DNA of 64,000 bases, from the NCBI RefSeq assembly GCF_019132875.1, contig NZ_JAHSPF010000002.1:372001-436000 (forward strand), read 5' to 3'. The stretch is from Erwinia phyllosphaerae. GTDB lineage: Bacteria > Pseudomonadota > Gammaproteobacteria > Enterobacterales > Enterobacteriaceae. This document shows, piece by piece, positions 49,547 to 59,092 of the stretch. Made by a program: the position numbers and the translations under genes. How positions within the stretch are numbered: position 1 is the first letter of the stretch; each line of letters opens with the position of its first letter. The notes under the pieces were generated by a model, which had not been told where the DNA came from, searched no databases, and saw nothing but the letters and a program-made list of their open reading frames with translations.

Positions 49547-51490
49547 GTGAAAACTCGCTTACTGATGTTAACAACGCTGCTGGCCGCAGCCAGCCACGCG
49601 GACGATAACACGCTGACCATCTGGTCAAGCCCCGTCGCGGAAAGCCGCGATATTCTTAACTCAAATACCCTGACCCAGCTGGAAAAGCACAACGTTGCCG
49701 AAGCGCTGGCGACGATGGCTGGCGTCACGCTGGACAAGTCGGGAAACCGTAATGAACTTCAGGTGCGGGTGCGCGGCTTTAACAGTCGGCAAGTACCGGT
49801 ATTTTATGACGGCGTGCCGGTTTACGTCCCTTACGACGGTAATCTGGATTTAAGCCGTTTTCTGACTTTTGGCCTTGGGTCACTGGAAGTGTCCAAAGGA
49901 TATAGCTCGCTGCTGCAAGGCCCAAACCAGATGGGCGGCGCAATCAATATCACCAGCGCTCTACCGCAAAAACCTTTTGCGGGGCGCGTTGGCTTTCGCC
50001 AGGGATGGAGCCGCGACAAACGCAACGCCAGGGAAAGCTATGCGGCGCTGGGCGCAAAAAACGACAGCGGATTTATTCAGCTCAGCGCCAGCCAGTTAAA
50101 AAAAACCTTTATCGGTCTGGCGCACGGTATCAGCAACGTCGTCGGACAAAATGGCAGGCTTAATCATTCGGCGGCAGACGATAAAAAAGCTGCCGTGCGG
50201 CTGGGATGGACGCCAGGCGCTGACCGGTATACGCTCAGCTGGAGCAGCCAGGACGGGGCAAAACAGAGTCCGCCTTACGCAGGGAGCAGCGGTCAGGCGG
50301 CCCGTTACTGGCACTGGCCGCAGTATGATAAGCAAAGCTTTTACTATCAGGGAAGCACACGGCTTAGCGAAACGCTGACGTTAAAAAGCCGCCTTTATCA
50401 CGACGCCTTCAAAAATACGCTATTAATGTACAACTCCCTGGCGGCGCTACGGAACAAGCAGGGCAGCTACAGCCATTACGACGACTACAGTAACGGCGCT
50501 GCTTTACAGCTTTCTGCCCAATATCGGGAAAGCGATCGTCTCTCTTTTGCCGTGCACTGGAAAAACGATATGCATCGGGAAAAGGGCGCGAAAAGTGCCG
50601 CCGTCGATCGCTATCAGGATCGCACCTGGTCGCTGGCAACGGAATATCAGCGGGCCATCACCGATGCACTGGATATGGTGGCTGGCATCAGCTACGACTG
50701 GCGCGACAGCCTGCAGGCTTTAAAGCATGAGAGTAACGGCAGCATCACGCGCTACGACAGCAACGGTCAGCGGGCGTTTAACTGGCAGGGCATGCTGAAA
50801 TATTATCTGCAGGAAGGCGACACACTGACGTTTTCGTTTTCCGATCGCAGCCGCTTTCCCACGTTAAAAGAGCGCTATACGACTTTTCGTCCCGCCTATG
50901 GGCAAACCGCGCTGGTTAATCCGCAGCTAAAACCTGAACGCGCCCGCAGCGTCGATCTGAGCTGGAGCTATGCGATCGCGCCACGGTGGCGCAGCGAAGC
51001 CAGTCTTTATTACAACCGCCTTAGCGACACCATTCTTATCCAAAACATTGATGCGCAAAGGGTACAAAACCGCAACAGCGGACGCGTGGATTATCAGGGG
51101 CTGGATGTTGGCCTGCACGGTAAAGTAGGTGAGCACGGGGAAGCAGGCGTTAATTATGGCCTGATTTACAGCGACGTAAAACAGCGCTCCGCAGGTAAGG
51201 TGACCGCGCTGCCCAGGCAAACCGTGACCGGGTGGCTTGCTATTTTGCCTGCGGCTGGCTGGCGGTTGAGTATCACTGAAGAAGCGCGTTCATTCAGCTA
51301 TAGCGACAGCACCGCAAAACAAAAGGCGGCGGGCTTTGCCCTGACGCATCTGCGTGCGGAGCTTAGTCCGGGTGCGGGCTGGAACCTGAACGCGGCAATA
51401 AATAACGTTCTTGATAAAAAGTACGCCCTGACGGAAGGCTTTTACGAGTCAGGGCGTCAGTACTGGCTGGGCGCGGAATATCGCTTCTGA
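49547..51490 (+). CDS. TonB-dependent outer-membrane receptor
   Basis: 647 residues from a GTG at 49547 with AAGGA at 49536-49540; an upstream ATG frame adds a non-signal extension. Signal peptide MKTRLLMLTTLLAAASHA, then TonB box-like DNTLTIWSSP, plug domain (RNELQVRVRGFNSRQVPVF, GPNQMGGAINI) and a beta-barrel ending in aromatic ...YWLGAEYRF. Imports a chelate for the ABC system upstream. No cobalamin riboswitch precedes it, so B12 is unlikely. Confidence 0.93.
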   Translation: MKTRLLMLTTLLAAASHADDNTLTIWSSPVAESRDILNSNTLTQLEKHNVAEALATMAGVTLDKSGNRNELQVRVRGFNSRQVPVFYDGVPVYVPYDGNLDLSRFLTFGLGSLEVSKGYSSLLQGPNQMGGAINITSALPQKPFAGRVGFRQGWSRDKRNARESYAALGAKNDSGFIQLSASQLKKTFIGLAHGISNVVGQNGRLNHSAADDKKAAVRLGWTPGADRYTLSWSSQDGAKQSPPYAGSSGQAARYWHWPQYDKQSFYYQGSTRLSETLTLKSRLYHDAFKNTLLMYNSLAALRNKQGSYSHYDDYSNGAALQLSAQYRESDRLSFAVHWKNDMHREKGAKSAAVDRYQDRTWSLATEYQRAITDALDMVAGISYDWRDSLQALKHESNGSITRYDSNGQRAFNWQGMLKYYLQEGDTLTFSFSDRSRFPTLKERYTTFRPAYGQTALVNPQLKPERARSVDLSWSYAIAPRWRSEASLYYNRLSDTILIQNIDAQRVQNRNSGRVDYQGLDVGLHGKVGEHGEAGVNYGLIYSDVKQRSAGKVTALPRQTVTGWLAILPAAGWRLSITEEARSFSYSDSTAKQKAAGFALTHLRAELSPGAGWNLNAAINNVLDKKYALTEGFYESGRQYWLGAEYRF

Positions 51491-51491
51491 C

Positions 51492-52961
51492 TCAGGCCGT
51501 TTGCCGACCGGCCAGGTAATCCAGTAGCGTACCCAGCACGACGCCTGCCAGCCCAAAGCCTGCCGCGCTGCTGAAGAGCGGGCTGAGCAGAGGGTTACTG
51601 TGCAGCAGGCCGGTTGCGCCAAGCGCCAGCAGGATCAGCCCGCCAGCGGCAAGCGCGCAGCCCAGCAGCAGCAGGCGGATCGCCCAGCGATAGGCTTGCG
51701 GCCACAGCGTACGCGGCACAAACTCCGCATGCTGCGCCCGATCCAGCGTGCGCTTACAGCCGGCCAGCAAAATCAGGCCGGGCAGCGCGGCGGCGACGGA
51801 AAAGGCATAAAACGTCGGCCAGCCCCAGCTTTCCACAAACCAGCCTGCCACCGGCCCGACATAGACGCGGCCAACGGCGGCAAGTGCCGAAAGCAGAGCG
51901 AACTGCGTGGCGGAAAACGACTTATTGCATAACGTCATCAGCAGGGCGACAAAGGCCGCCGTGCCCATTCCGCCGCAAAGGTTTTCTGCAAATACGGCAG
52001 CAGCCATGCTGTACAGGTGCTTATCGGTGACCGACAGCAGCCAGTAAGCCATATTGGAAAGCGCCTGCAGAATGCCAAACAGCATCAGCGCGCGATAAAG
52101 GCTCAGCCGCTGCATCAACACGCCGCCATACAATGCGCCAAGGATCGTCGCAAACAGGCCAAGAGTTTTGTTAACCAGGCCAACGTCTCCGGCGTCAAAA
52201 CCCACGCCGCGGATTAGAAAAATCGTTGTCAGGCTGGCGGCAAAGGCGTCGCCAAGCTTATAAAGGACGATCAAAGACAGGATCAGCCAGGCATTATTGC
52301 GGGTAAAGAAATCGCGTAAAGGCGCGATGACGGCCTCTTCCAGCGTGCGTGGCTGAACCACGGCTTCGTTCGGCTCTTTGGCCAGCAGCGTGGCAATCAG
52401 GCCAGGCACCATCATCGCGGCCATCAGCCACCAGATGGCATGCCAGCCGAGAAAGCGGTCGGCCAGCCACAGCGCAAGTCCGCCGGAAACCAGCATCGCC
52501 AGTCGATAGCCGAAAACGCTGATGGCGGCGCCGCTACCGCGTTCTTCGGCAGGCAAAATATCCGTTTTCCAGGCGTCGAAGACAATATCCTGCGAGGCGG
52601 AGCAGAAAGCGACCAGCACGGCCAGCGATGCCAGCAGCGTCAGGTCACGGCCTGGCTGCATAAAGCCCATCAGTGCAATACCGACAATCAGCAGCAGCTG
52701 GGTGATCAGCAGCCAGCCGCGACGACGCCCGAGAAAAGGCGGCGTATAGCGATCCATCAGCGGTGACCACAGAAATTTAAAAACGTAGGCCTGCCCGACA
52801 AGGGAAAAAAAGCCGATGGTTTTGATATCGATATTCTCAACGGCCATCCAGGCCTGCAGCGTGCCGGAGGTTAACGCCAGCGGTAAACCGGAAGAGAAAC
52901 CCAGCAGAAGCAGAAGCGCGGCGTTGCGGCGGGTAAAGATGTGCAGATAGTGACTGGGCAT
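51492..52961 (-). CDS. ampG: AmpG, muropeptide permease
   Basis: 489 residues, close to the E. coli 491, about 14 membrane segments. Imports GlcNAc-anhydromuropeptides from cell-wall turnover for recycling and beta-lactamase signalling. N-terminal LLLLGFSSGLPLALTSGTLQAW is diagnostic. yajG lies just upstream on the same strand, as in E. coli. Confidence 0.96.
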   Translation of the reverse strand: MPSHYLHIFTRRNAALLLLLGFSSGLPLALTSGTLQAWMAVENIDIKTIGFFSLVGQAYVFKFLWSPLMDRYTPPFLGRRRGWLLITQLLLIVGIALMGFMQPGRDLTLLASLAVLVAFCSASQDIVFDAWKTDILPAEERGSGAAISVFGYRLAMLVSGGLALWLADRFLGWHAIWWLMAAMMVPGLIATLLAKEPNEAVVQPRTLEEAVIAPLRDFFTRNNAWLILSLIVLYKLGDAFAASLTTIFLIRGVGFDAGDVGLVNKTLGLFATILGALYGGVLMQRLSLYRALMLFGILQALSNMAYWLLSVTDKHLYSMAAAVFAENLCGGMGTAAFVALLMTLCNKSFSATQFALLSALAAVGRVYVGPVAGWFVESWGWPTFYAFSVAAALPGLILLAGCKRTLDRAQHAEFVPRTLWPQAYRWAIRLLLLGCALAAGGLILLALGATGLLHSNPLLSPLFSSAAGFGLAGVVLGTLLDYLAGRQTA

Positions 52962-52978
52962 ACAAACCTTAAAACGAT

Positions 52979-52996
52979 GCCCGCCGTCAGGCGGGC
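52979..52996 (-). terminator. Hairpin between yajG and ampG
   Basis: GCCCGCC-GTCA-GGCGGGC, a perfect 7-bp GC stem just after the yajG stop; no T-tract, so it may be an attenuator or mRNA-processing end. Confidence 0.45.
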
Positions 52997-53002
52997 AGGA
53001 GA

Positions 53003-53581
53003 TTAACGGGCGTTCTGCTTGATAAACTCGTGGATGCTGGTGTCCTGAGCCATATCTTCAATCACATCGCCCAGCGTGGAGTTAACCGCGTTGGTAATCT
53101 TATCGTTGGTGGCGTTGAAAGCCCCTTCAACGCTGTAGGTCTGGCGGTAGTTTTTCACCTGCTTGCTGCCGTTTTTCGCCGTGGCGATAATTGAAATATC
53201 GGCTTTCGTGGTGATGCTGTAGCGCACGTTACCCTGGGTTACGTCGGCATAAAGGTTGTTAACCACGATTTGCAGGTCAACCGCGCCGTTTGGCCCAATC
53301 ATATAGCCGCGCGCGCCCATTTGTTTCTCCAGCACTTCCTGCAGCAGGAAACGCAGATCGCGTGAAGGCGTAAGCGTAACCAGCTGACCATCGCGGTTAA
53401 CTTTCGCCAGGGCGCGATCGCTACGCTGATCGGCACCGTTAATGCTGACGGTAATGCCCATCAGGCTCGGATCCTGCTGCGGAAGCTTAATGGCTGGCGA
53501 AATATTCAGTGTGTTGCTGCTGGTTGCGCAGCCGGCCAGCATAAAAACGGCCAGCAGGGGGAAAAATAATTTTTTTAGCAT
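53003..53581 (-). CDS. yajG: YajG lipoprotein
   Basis: 192-residue lipoprotein with lipobox LAGC near residue 18 and a DUF3-like YajG domain (MGITVSINGADQRSDRALAKV, VLEKQMGARGYMIGPNG). Outer-membrane or periplasmic leaflet location expected; function unknown. Precedes ampG. Confidence 0.95.
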   Translation of the reverse strand: MLKKLFFPLLAVFMLAGCATSSNTLNISPAIKLPQQDPSLMGITVSINGADQRSDRALAKVNRDGQLVTLTPSRDLRFLLQEVLEKQMGARGYMIGPNGAVDLQIVVNNLYADVTQGNVRYSITTKADISIIATAKNGSKQVKNYRQTYSVEGAFNATNDKITNAVNSTLGDVIEDMAQDTSIHEFIKQNAR

Positions 53582-53825
53582 GCTTATCTTCTCGATTTTA
53601 TGGGGTGTAGTGCCGACAAACCGCGGTCATCATATCATTGCCTGAAACAAGAGGAAGCCCTGTCCGCGCGCAAATTCATCCCCTTACATTTTTTTAACCT
53701 GCCGCTTTTCACGCGTCGGCCATCTTTTATCGCGTAAGCAGTTGCAGCCGTAAACCAGAGAATGCACAGTAGCGGGCTTTCCGGCCGCTATTTTTCTGTA
53801 AAACGAATCGGCAGACGGCGAAATC

Positions 53826-53833
53826 CGGCTAGT
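53826..53833 (+). promoter_or_regulatory. Gearbox-type -10 element of bolA
   Basis: CGGCTAGT, 44 bases before the bolA start, resembles the growth-rate-dependent (sigma-S) bolA1p -10 element as remembered from E. coli. A matching -35 at the correct distance is not clear. Confidence 0.5.
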
Positions 53834-53876
53834 ATTTAAAGAGATGGGGCGCATCAGATCGTAGAGGAGTGTTGTT

Positions 53877-54191
53877 ATGATCCGCGAACAAATAGAAGAA
53901 AAGTTAAGAACGGCCTTTGCACCCGTGCATCTGGAAGTTCATGACGAAAGTTACCGGCACAACGTTCCGGCAGGAGCAGAAAGCCATTTTAAAGTGGTCA
54001 TCGTCAGCGACAGCTTTCTTAACCAGCGATTTCTGATGCGGCACCGTGCTATTTATAGCGCGCTGGCAGACGAACTGGCGGGAAGCGTCCACGCGCTGGC
54101 GCTGCATACCTATACCGTGAAAGAGTGGGCGGGATTACAGGATACCGTACCGGCCTCGCCCAACTGTCGTGGAGCCGGTACGCTGGCCTGA
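53877..54191 (+). CDS. bolA: BolA, morphology and stress regulator
   Basis: 104-residue BolA family protein with a helix-turn-helix-like fold. [20 protein letters not shown] with the invariant His and [13 protein letters not shown] are conserved. It binds DNA and glutaredoxins with Fe-S clusters in relatives. AGAGGAG precedes the ATG; divergent from yajG. Confidence 0.96.
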   Translation: MIREQIEEKLRTAFAPVHLEVHDESYRHNVPAGAESHFKVVIVSDSFLNQRFLMRHRAIYSALADELAGSVHALALHTYTVKEWAGLQDTVPASPNCRGAGTLA

Positions 54192-54210
54192 GAAAAACGC
54201 TTAAAATCTG

Positions 54211-54238
54211 AAGCGGCCTGCGGGCCGCTTTGTTGTTT
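54211..54238 (+). terminator. Terminator after bolA
   Basis: AAGCGGCC-TGCG-GGCCGCTT followed by TGTTGTTT. Confidence 0.78.
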
Positions 54239-54512
54239 CTGGACGAAAAAGCCCTGTCCATTGCTTTTTTTACGGCTTTCGGGTGCAAAAAGCGTGAAGC
54301 TTAACGAAATGCCAGCGTGCGGCAGCCTCGACTCGCTTTGACGTTGCCGCTATAATGCTGCGTCTGTTTTTCCGAATGTCTTCGGGACGCTTCTGGCAAC
54401 AGGGAATGCGGTTCTGACATCAGAGGCCGTCCCGGTTCTTAGTCTTCCTTTATATCATTGATGTAAAGCGAGTCTGAAGTTGACCGAGCACGTGATTTAT
54501 TGAGGTAATAAG
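54239..54512. other. tig leader region
   Basis: No open frame. It contains the tig promoter and a long untranslated leader with AGGTAATAAG before the ATG. No specific site was recognised. Confidence 0.5.
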
Positions 54513-55817
54513 ATGCAAGTTTCAGTAGAAACAACTCAGGGCCTGGGCCGTCGCGTTACGATTACCGTTGCTAAAGATGTGATCGAAAACGCGGTGAAAA
54601 ATGAGCTGGTCAGCGTATCTAAAAAAGTACGCATCGACGGCTTCCGCAAAGGGAAAGTGCCGATGACCGTCGTTGCACAGCGTTACGGCGCTTCCGTTCG
54701 CCAGGACGTTCTGGGCGATCTGATGCAGCGTAACTTTGTTGATGCGATCATCAAAGAAAAGATCAATCCGGCTGGCGCGCCAAACTACGTGCCGGGCGAA
54801 TACAAAACCGGCGAAGACTTCACCTACTCTGTCGAGTTCGAAGTTTATCCGGAAGTTGAGCTGAAAGGTCTGGAAGCAATCGAAGTTGAAAAACCGGTTG
54901 TCTCCGTGACCGACGAAGACGTTGACACCATGCTGGACACGCTGCGCAAGCAGCAGGCCACCTGGAAAGAGACCGACCGCGCAGCAGAAGCTGAAGACCG
55001 CGCTACCATCGACTTCTCCGGCTCTGTTGACGGCGAAGAGTTCGAAGGCGGCAAAGCGTCTGACTTCGTGCTGGCCATGGGCCAGGGTCGTATGATCCCG
55101 GGCTTTGAAGACGGTATCGTTGGCCACAAAGCGGGCGAAACCTTCACCATCGACGTGAACTTCCCGGAAGATTACCACGCTGAAAACCTGAAAGGGAAAG
55201 CAGCGAAGTTTGAAATCGTGCTGAAGAAAGTTGAAGAGCGCGAGCTGCCGGAATTCACCGAAGAGTTCATCAAGCGTTTCGGCGTGGAAGATGGCTCCGT
55301 AGCGGGTCTGCGTACCGAAGTGCGTAAAAACATGGAGCGCGAGCTGAAAGGCGCCGTGCGTAACCGTGTGAAGACTCAGGCTATCGACGGTCTGGTTAAC
55401 GCTAACGAAATCGACGTGCCGGCTGCGCTGATCGACAGCGAAATCGACGTGCTGAAGCGTCAGGCTGCCCAGCGTTTCGGCGGCAACGAGCAGCAGGCTC
55501 TGGAACTGCCTCGTGAGCTGTTCGAAGAGCAGGCTAAGCGCCGCGTGATGGTTGGTCTGCTGCTGGGCGAAGTGATTCGCACCCACGAGCTGAAAGCTGA
55601 TGAAGATCGCGTGAAGACCCTGATCGAAGAGATGGCGTCCGCTTACGAAGATCCATCAGAAGTCATCGAGTTCTACAGCAAGAACAACGAGCTGATGAAC
55701 AACATGCGCAACGTGGCTCTGGAAGAGCAGGCGGTGGAAGCCGTGCTGGAAAAAGCAAAAGTCACCGAGAAAGAAACTAATTTCCAGGAACTGATGAACC
55801 AGACCCAACCGGCCTGA
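54513..55817 (+). CDS. tig: Tig, trigger factor
   Basis: Ribosome-bound chaperone and peptidyl-prolyl isomerase, 434 residues. Ribosome-binding loop GFRKGKVP (residues about 44-51), FKBP domain (about 150-245) and helical arms. Upstream of clpP as in E. coli. Confidence 0.98.
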   Translation: MQVSVETTQGLGRRVTITVAKDVIENAVKNELVSVSKKVRIDGFRKGKVPMTVVAQRYGASVRQDVLGDLMQRNFVDAIIKEKINPAGAPNYVPGEYKTGEDFTYSVEFEVYPEVELKGLEAIEVEKPVVSVTDEDVDTMLDTLRKQQATWKETDRAAEAEDRATIDFSGSVDGEEFEGGKASDFVLAMGQGRMIPGFEDGIVGHKAGETFTIDVNFPEDYHAENLKGKAAKFEIVLKKVEERELPEFTEEFIKRFGVEDGSVAGLRTEVRKNMERELKGAVRNRVKTQAIDGLVNANEIDVPAALIDSEIDVLKRQAAQRFGGNEQQALELPRELFEEQAKRRVMVGLLLGEVIRTHELKADEDRVKTLIEEMASAYEDPSEVIEFYSKNNELMNNMRNVALEEQAVEAVLEKAKVTEKETNFQELMNQTQPA

Positions 55818-55842
55818 TCGTCTGATATTTCAGGATAAAGTA

Positions 55843-55876
55843 AAGCCCGTGGCCGTAATGACCGCGGGCTTTTTTT
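55843..55876 (+). terminator. Terminator after tig
   Basis: AAAGCCCG...CGGGCTTTTTTT hairpin with a further GG/CC pair and an approximately 14-base loop. Confidence 0.85.
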
Positions 55877-56140
55877 ATTTATCCGCCGCCACGAGCCGTA
55901 ATATGGGCCTTATTCGTTCATTAAACCGGCAAATTATCGACTATGCTACTTTTCCTGGTTAGCAGTTGAGAAAAACGTTGTTATGCTTGAATTAGCGGGG
56001 CTGCATCCCCAGATAGAAAAGTTACACGGCTTCAGGGTCGCCGATAGCTTTCGGTGAACGAAGTTGGGGACATAGTGTTCCGGAACGCTCTCAAGTAGAA
56101 TTGGTAGTGTTGCCAAATGAAATTTATCCAGGAGACGGTA
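55877..56140. other. clpP upstream region
   Basis: About 260 bases with the clpP heat-shock promoter (55986-56014) and a long leader. No gene recognised. Confidence 0.55.
55986..56014 (+). promoter_or_regulatory. Sigma-32-type promoter of clpP
   Basis: CTTGAA (55986-55991), 15-base spacer, CCCCAGAT (56007-56014), close to the RpoH consensus CTTGAA / CCCCATnT. clpP is heat-shock induced in E. coli. Confidence 0.7.
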
Positions 56141-56764
56141 ATGTCATACAATGGCGAACGTGAACAAACAGCACCTCACATGGCGCTGGTGCCGATGGTG
56201 GTCGAACAAACTTCTCGCGGAGAGCGTTCTTACGATATCTTTTCCCGCCTGCTGAAAGAACGCATTATCTTCCTGACCGGTCAGGTCGAAGATCATATGG
56301 CGAATCTGATCGTCGCGCAGATGCTGTTTCTGGAAGCGGAAAACCCGGAAAAAGATATCCACCTTTATATCAACTCTCCTGGTGGCGTGATTACTGCGGG
56401 CATGTCTATTTATGACACCATGCAATTTATTAAACCTGACGTCAGCACCATCTGTATGGGCCAGGCCTGCTCGATGGGCTCTTTCCTGCTGACGGCAGGC
56501 GCAAAAGGCAAGCGTTACTGCCTGCCACACTCGCGAGTGATGATCCACCAGCCGCTGGGCGGCTTCCAGGGTCAGGCGTCAGACATTGATATCCACGCGC
56601 GTGAAATTATCAAAACCAAGCAGATGATGAACGAGCTGATGGCTAAACATACCGGCCAGAGCGTCGAGACCATCGAGCGCGATACCCAGCGCGACCGCTT
56701 CCTGTCAGCCAGCGAAGCAGTGGAATATGGCCTGGTAGATTCCATCCTGAACCAGCGCGGCTAA
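56141..56764 (+). CDS. clpP: ClpP, ATP-dependent Clp protease proteolytic subunit (canonical)
   Basis: 207-residue serine protease forming a two-ring tetradecamer. The start [16 protein letters not shown] at 56141 matches E. coli; an in-frame ATG 8 codons upstream is rejected. Triad Ser111 (GQACSMGSF), His136 (VMIHQPLGG) and Asp185 (RDTQRDRF) are in place, and the N-terminal [20 protein letters not shown] carries the axial-loop segment. Followed by clpX after 90 bases. Confidence 0.98.
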   Translation: MSYNGEREQTAPHMALVPMVVEQTSRGERSYDIFSRLLKERIIFLTGQVEDHMANLIVAQMLFLEAENPEKDIHLYINSPGGVITAGMSIYDTMQFIKPDVSTICMGQACSMGSFLLTAGAKGKRYCLPHSRVMIHQPLGGFQGQASDIDIHAREIIKTKQMMNELMAKHTGQSVETIERDTQRDRFLSASEAVEYGLVDSILNQRG

Positions 56765-56854
56765 TTTCCGCCCTGGTCGGTGAAAAAGAGTGCTGCCGTA
56801 ATGAGGGCAGGCTGATGGCGCAGGCCGTCGGCGTAAAAATAGAGGGGCAAGTTA

Positions 56855-58129
56855 ATGACAGATAAACGCAAAGACGGTTCAGGAAAGCTGCTGTACTGCT
56901 CTTTTTGCGGCAAAAGCCAGCATGAAGTACGCAAGCTGATTGCCGGCCCGTCAGTGTATGTCTGCGACGAGTGTGTCGATCTGTGTAACGACATCATTCG
57001 CGAAGAGATCAAAGAAGTTGCGCCTCACCGCGAGCGCAGTTCGCTGCCGACGCCACATGAAATCCGCGAGCATCTGGACGACTACGTCATCGGCCAGGAG
57101 CGCGCGAAGAAGGTGTTGGCAGTAGCGGTTTATAACCACTACAAGCGCCTGCGCAACGGCGACAGCAGCAACGGCATCGAGCTGGGCAAAAGTAACATTC
57201 TGCTGATTGGCCCGACGGGTAGCGGTAAAACGCTGCTGGCGGAAACGCTGGCGCGCCTGCTGGACGTGCCGTTTACCATGGCCGACGCCACCACGCTGAC
57301 CGAAGCGGGCTACGTGGGCGAAGACGTGGAAAACATCATCCAGAAGCTGCTGCAGAAATGCGACTACGACGTGCAGAAAGCTCAGCGCGGCATCGTCTAT
57401 ATCGATGAAATCGACAAGATTTCCCGCAAGTCGGATAACCCGTCAATAACGCGTGACGTGTCGGGCGAGGGCGTGCAGCAGGCGCTGCTGAAGCTGATAG
57501 AAGGCACGGTGGCCGCAGTACCGCCGCAGGGCGGACGCAAGCATCCTCAGCAGGAGTTTTTGCAGGTGGATACCTCAAAAATCCTGTTTATCTGCGGCGG
57601 CGCGTTTGCGGGCCTGGATAAGGTTGTCTCACAGCGCGTGGATACCGGAACGGGCATCGGCTTTGGCGCAACGGTAAAAGGCAAGGCGGAAAAGGCGACG
57701 GAAGGCGAGCTGCTGGCGCAGGTCGAGCCGGAAGACCTGATCAAGTTCGGCCTGATCCCGGAATTCATCGGTCGTCTGCCGGTGGTGGCAACACTGACCG
57801 AGCTGAGCGAAGAAGCGCTGATCCAGATCCTGCGCGAGCCGAAGAACGCGCTGACCAAGCAGTACCAGGCGCTGTTTAACCTGGAAGGCGTGGAGCTGGA
57901 GTTCCGCGAGGAAGCGCTGAAGGCGATAGCGGGCAAAGCGATGTCGCGTAAAACCGGCGCGCGCGGTCTGCGTTCAATCGTGGAAGGTGCGCTGCTGGAC
58001 ACCATGTATGACCTGCCGTCGATGGACGACGTGGAAAAAGTGGTGATCGACGAGTCGGTGATAGCGGGCGAGTCGGAGCCGATGCTGATTTACGGCAAGG
58101 GCGATACGCAGCAGGCATCTGGCGAATAA
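56855..58129 (+). CDS. clpX: ClpX, AAA+ unfoldase of ClpXP, copy 1
   Basis: 424 residues, the E. coli length. N-terminal zinc-binding domain (CSFCGK ... CDECVDLC, residues 15-44), Walker A GPTGSGKT (119-126), Walker B VYIDEID (181-187), RKH pore loop (228-230) and the IGF ClpP-docking loop (268-270). It retains the E. coli residues Asp3, Ala89, Glu319 and Thr334, so it is the likely ancestral copy at the normal place after clpP. A second copy starts at 59093. Confidence 0.98.
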   Translation: MTDKRKDGSGKLLYCSFCGKSQHEVRKLIAGPSVYVCDECVDLCNDIIREEIKEVAPHRERSSLPTPHEIREHLDDYVIGQERAKKVLAVAVYNHYKRLRNGDSSNGIELGKSNILLIGPTGSGKTLLAETLARLLDVPFTMADATTLTEAGYVGEDVENIIQKLLQKCDYDVQKAQRGIVYIDEIDKISRKSDNPSITRDVSGEGVQQALLKLIEGTVAAVPPQGGRKHPQQEFLQVDTSKILFICGGAFAGLDKVVSQRVDTGTGIGFGATVKGKAEKATEGELLAQVEPEDLIKFGLIPEFIGRLPVVATLTELSEEALIQILREPKNALTKQYQALFNLEGVELEFREEALKAIAGKAMSRKTGARGLRSIVEGALLDTMYDLPSMDDVEKVVIDESVIAGESEPMLIYGKGDTQQASGE

Positions 58130-58152
58130 TATTAGCCTGTATGCTAAAAAAG

Positions 58153-58180
58153 AAAGAGAGCCAACAGGCTCTCTTTTTTT
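58153..58180. terminator. Terminator between clpX copy 1 and the ClpP paralog
   Basis: AAAGAGAGCC-AACA-GGCTCTCTTT with T-run on both strands; serves convergent genes. Confidence 0.9.
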
Positions 58181-58199
58181 TAGCGAAAAACAGCGTGGG

Positions 58200-58784
58200 T
58201 TAACCTTTCAGTTCATCCCAGTGGGTAATCAGGTGGCTGGCGATGCCGTATTCGATCGCCTGCTGTGGCCCCATCCAGTAGTTGCTGTCAGTATCCTGCT
58301 CGACTTTTTCCAGCGGTTGACCGGTCGCCTTGCTGATCAGATGGTTAATGCGGTCACGCGCGCGCAGCAGCTCGTTGGCTTCAATTTCAATATCGGAAAC
58401 CTTGCCTCTGACTCCGCCCAGCGGCTGGTGGATCATAAAACGCGTGTTGGGCAGCGTATAACGATCTTCTTTCTCTGCCGCCAGGAAAATAGTGATGCCG
58501 GCGCTGGCTACCCAGCCCGTACCAATAACCTGAACCTTAGGCTTCACGAATTTGATCATGTCATGGATGGTATCGCCTGCTTCAACGTGGCCGCCCTGGC
58601 TGTTGATAAACAGCTTGATTGGCTCGTCGCCCATTTCCTGCAGGATCAGCAGCTGTGCGGTCACTTTCTCCGCCAGAGCCTGATCGATTTCGCCAGAAAT
58701 GATCACAGATCGGGCTTGCAGTAACTTGTTAAGCGCCAGAGAGGATTTCTCTTCCGGGCTTTCTTTCTTTGGCTCCTGAGACAT
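58200..58784 (-). CDS. Divergent ClpP-family protease subunit (second ClpP, Ser-His-Asn)
   Basis: 194-residue ClpP paralog, not a duplicate of the canonical clpP. Catalytic Ser94 (WVASAGI) and His119 ([10 protein letters not shown]) keep the 25-residue spacing of the canonical protein, but the third position, 49 residues after His, is Asn168 (EQDTDSNYW) rather than Asp. The conserved MIHQPLGG and EYGI blocks are kept. It lacks the usual axial-loop sequence; the first 15 residues are charged (MSQEPKKESPEEKSS). Asn in this place occurs in Listeria ClpP1-type subunits, from memory, which work in mixed complexes. It lies between two clpX genes on the opposite strand. Confidence 0.88.
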   Translation of the reverse strand: MSQEPKKESPEEKSSLALNKLLQARSVIISGEIDQALAEKVTAQLLILQEMGDEPIKLFINSQGGHVEAGDTIHDMIKFVKPKVQVIGTGWVASAGITIFLAAEKEDRYTLPNTRFMIHQPLGGVRGKVSDIEIEANELLRARDRINHLISKATGQPLEKVEQDTDSNYWMGPQQAIEYGIASHLITHWDELKG

Positions 58785-59092
58785 TATTTAGACTCCATCG
58801 GATACGATCTGTATAAGTGACAAGAGTTTAGCATAATCCATCCACCAGCTAAATCAACTGTCGCGCATGCGATTTTTTACCATCCAAAACAGCAGGTTAA
58901 TAAAAGAAGCCGTTTTTAATACGCGTTAAAAAATAGTTTTATGGTGCGTGGACGAAAAAGAAAAATATCAACAGACAGGCACAGAAGGGCGGGCTTTAGC
59001 TGACAAAATAGCGCCAAAATGCGCTATATTAAGTGCTGGTCTATTGATTAAGTCAGCCTGTAAGGGCCGTTGATAAGGCATGAGGTTAACTG
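58785..59092. other. Divergent intergenic region between the ClpP paralog and clpX copy 2
   Basis: 308 bases without a gene, AT-rich. It must carry promoters in both directions. An 18-bp inverted repeat at 59009-59026 overlaps a candidate promoter for clpX copy 2. Confidence 0.6.
59000..59030 (+). promoter_or_regulatory. Candidate promoter with palindromic operator for clpX copy 2
   Basis: TAGCGC-CAAAAT-GCGCTA (59009-59026) is a perfect 6-bp inverted repeat with a 6-base centre. A -35-like CTGACA (59000-59005) and -10-like TATATT (59025-59030) flank it with 19 bases between. The overlap suggests repressor or regulator binding; the regulator is unknown. Confidence 0.45.
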
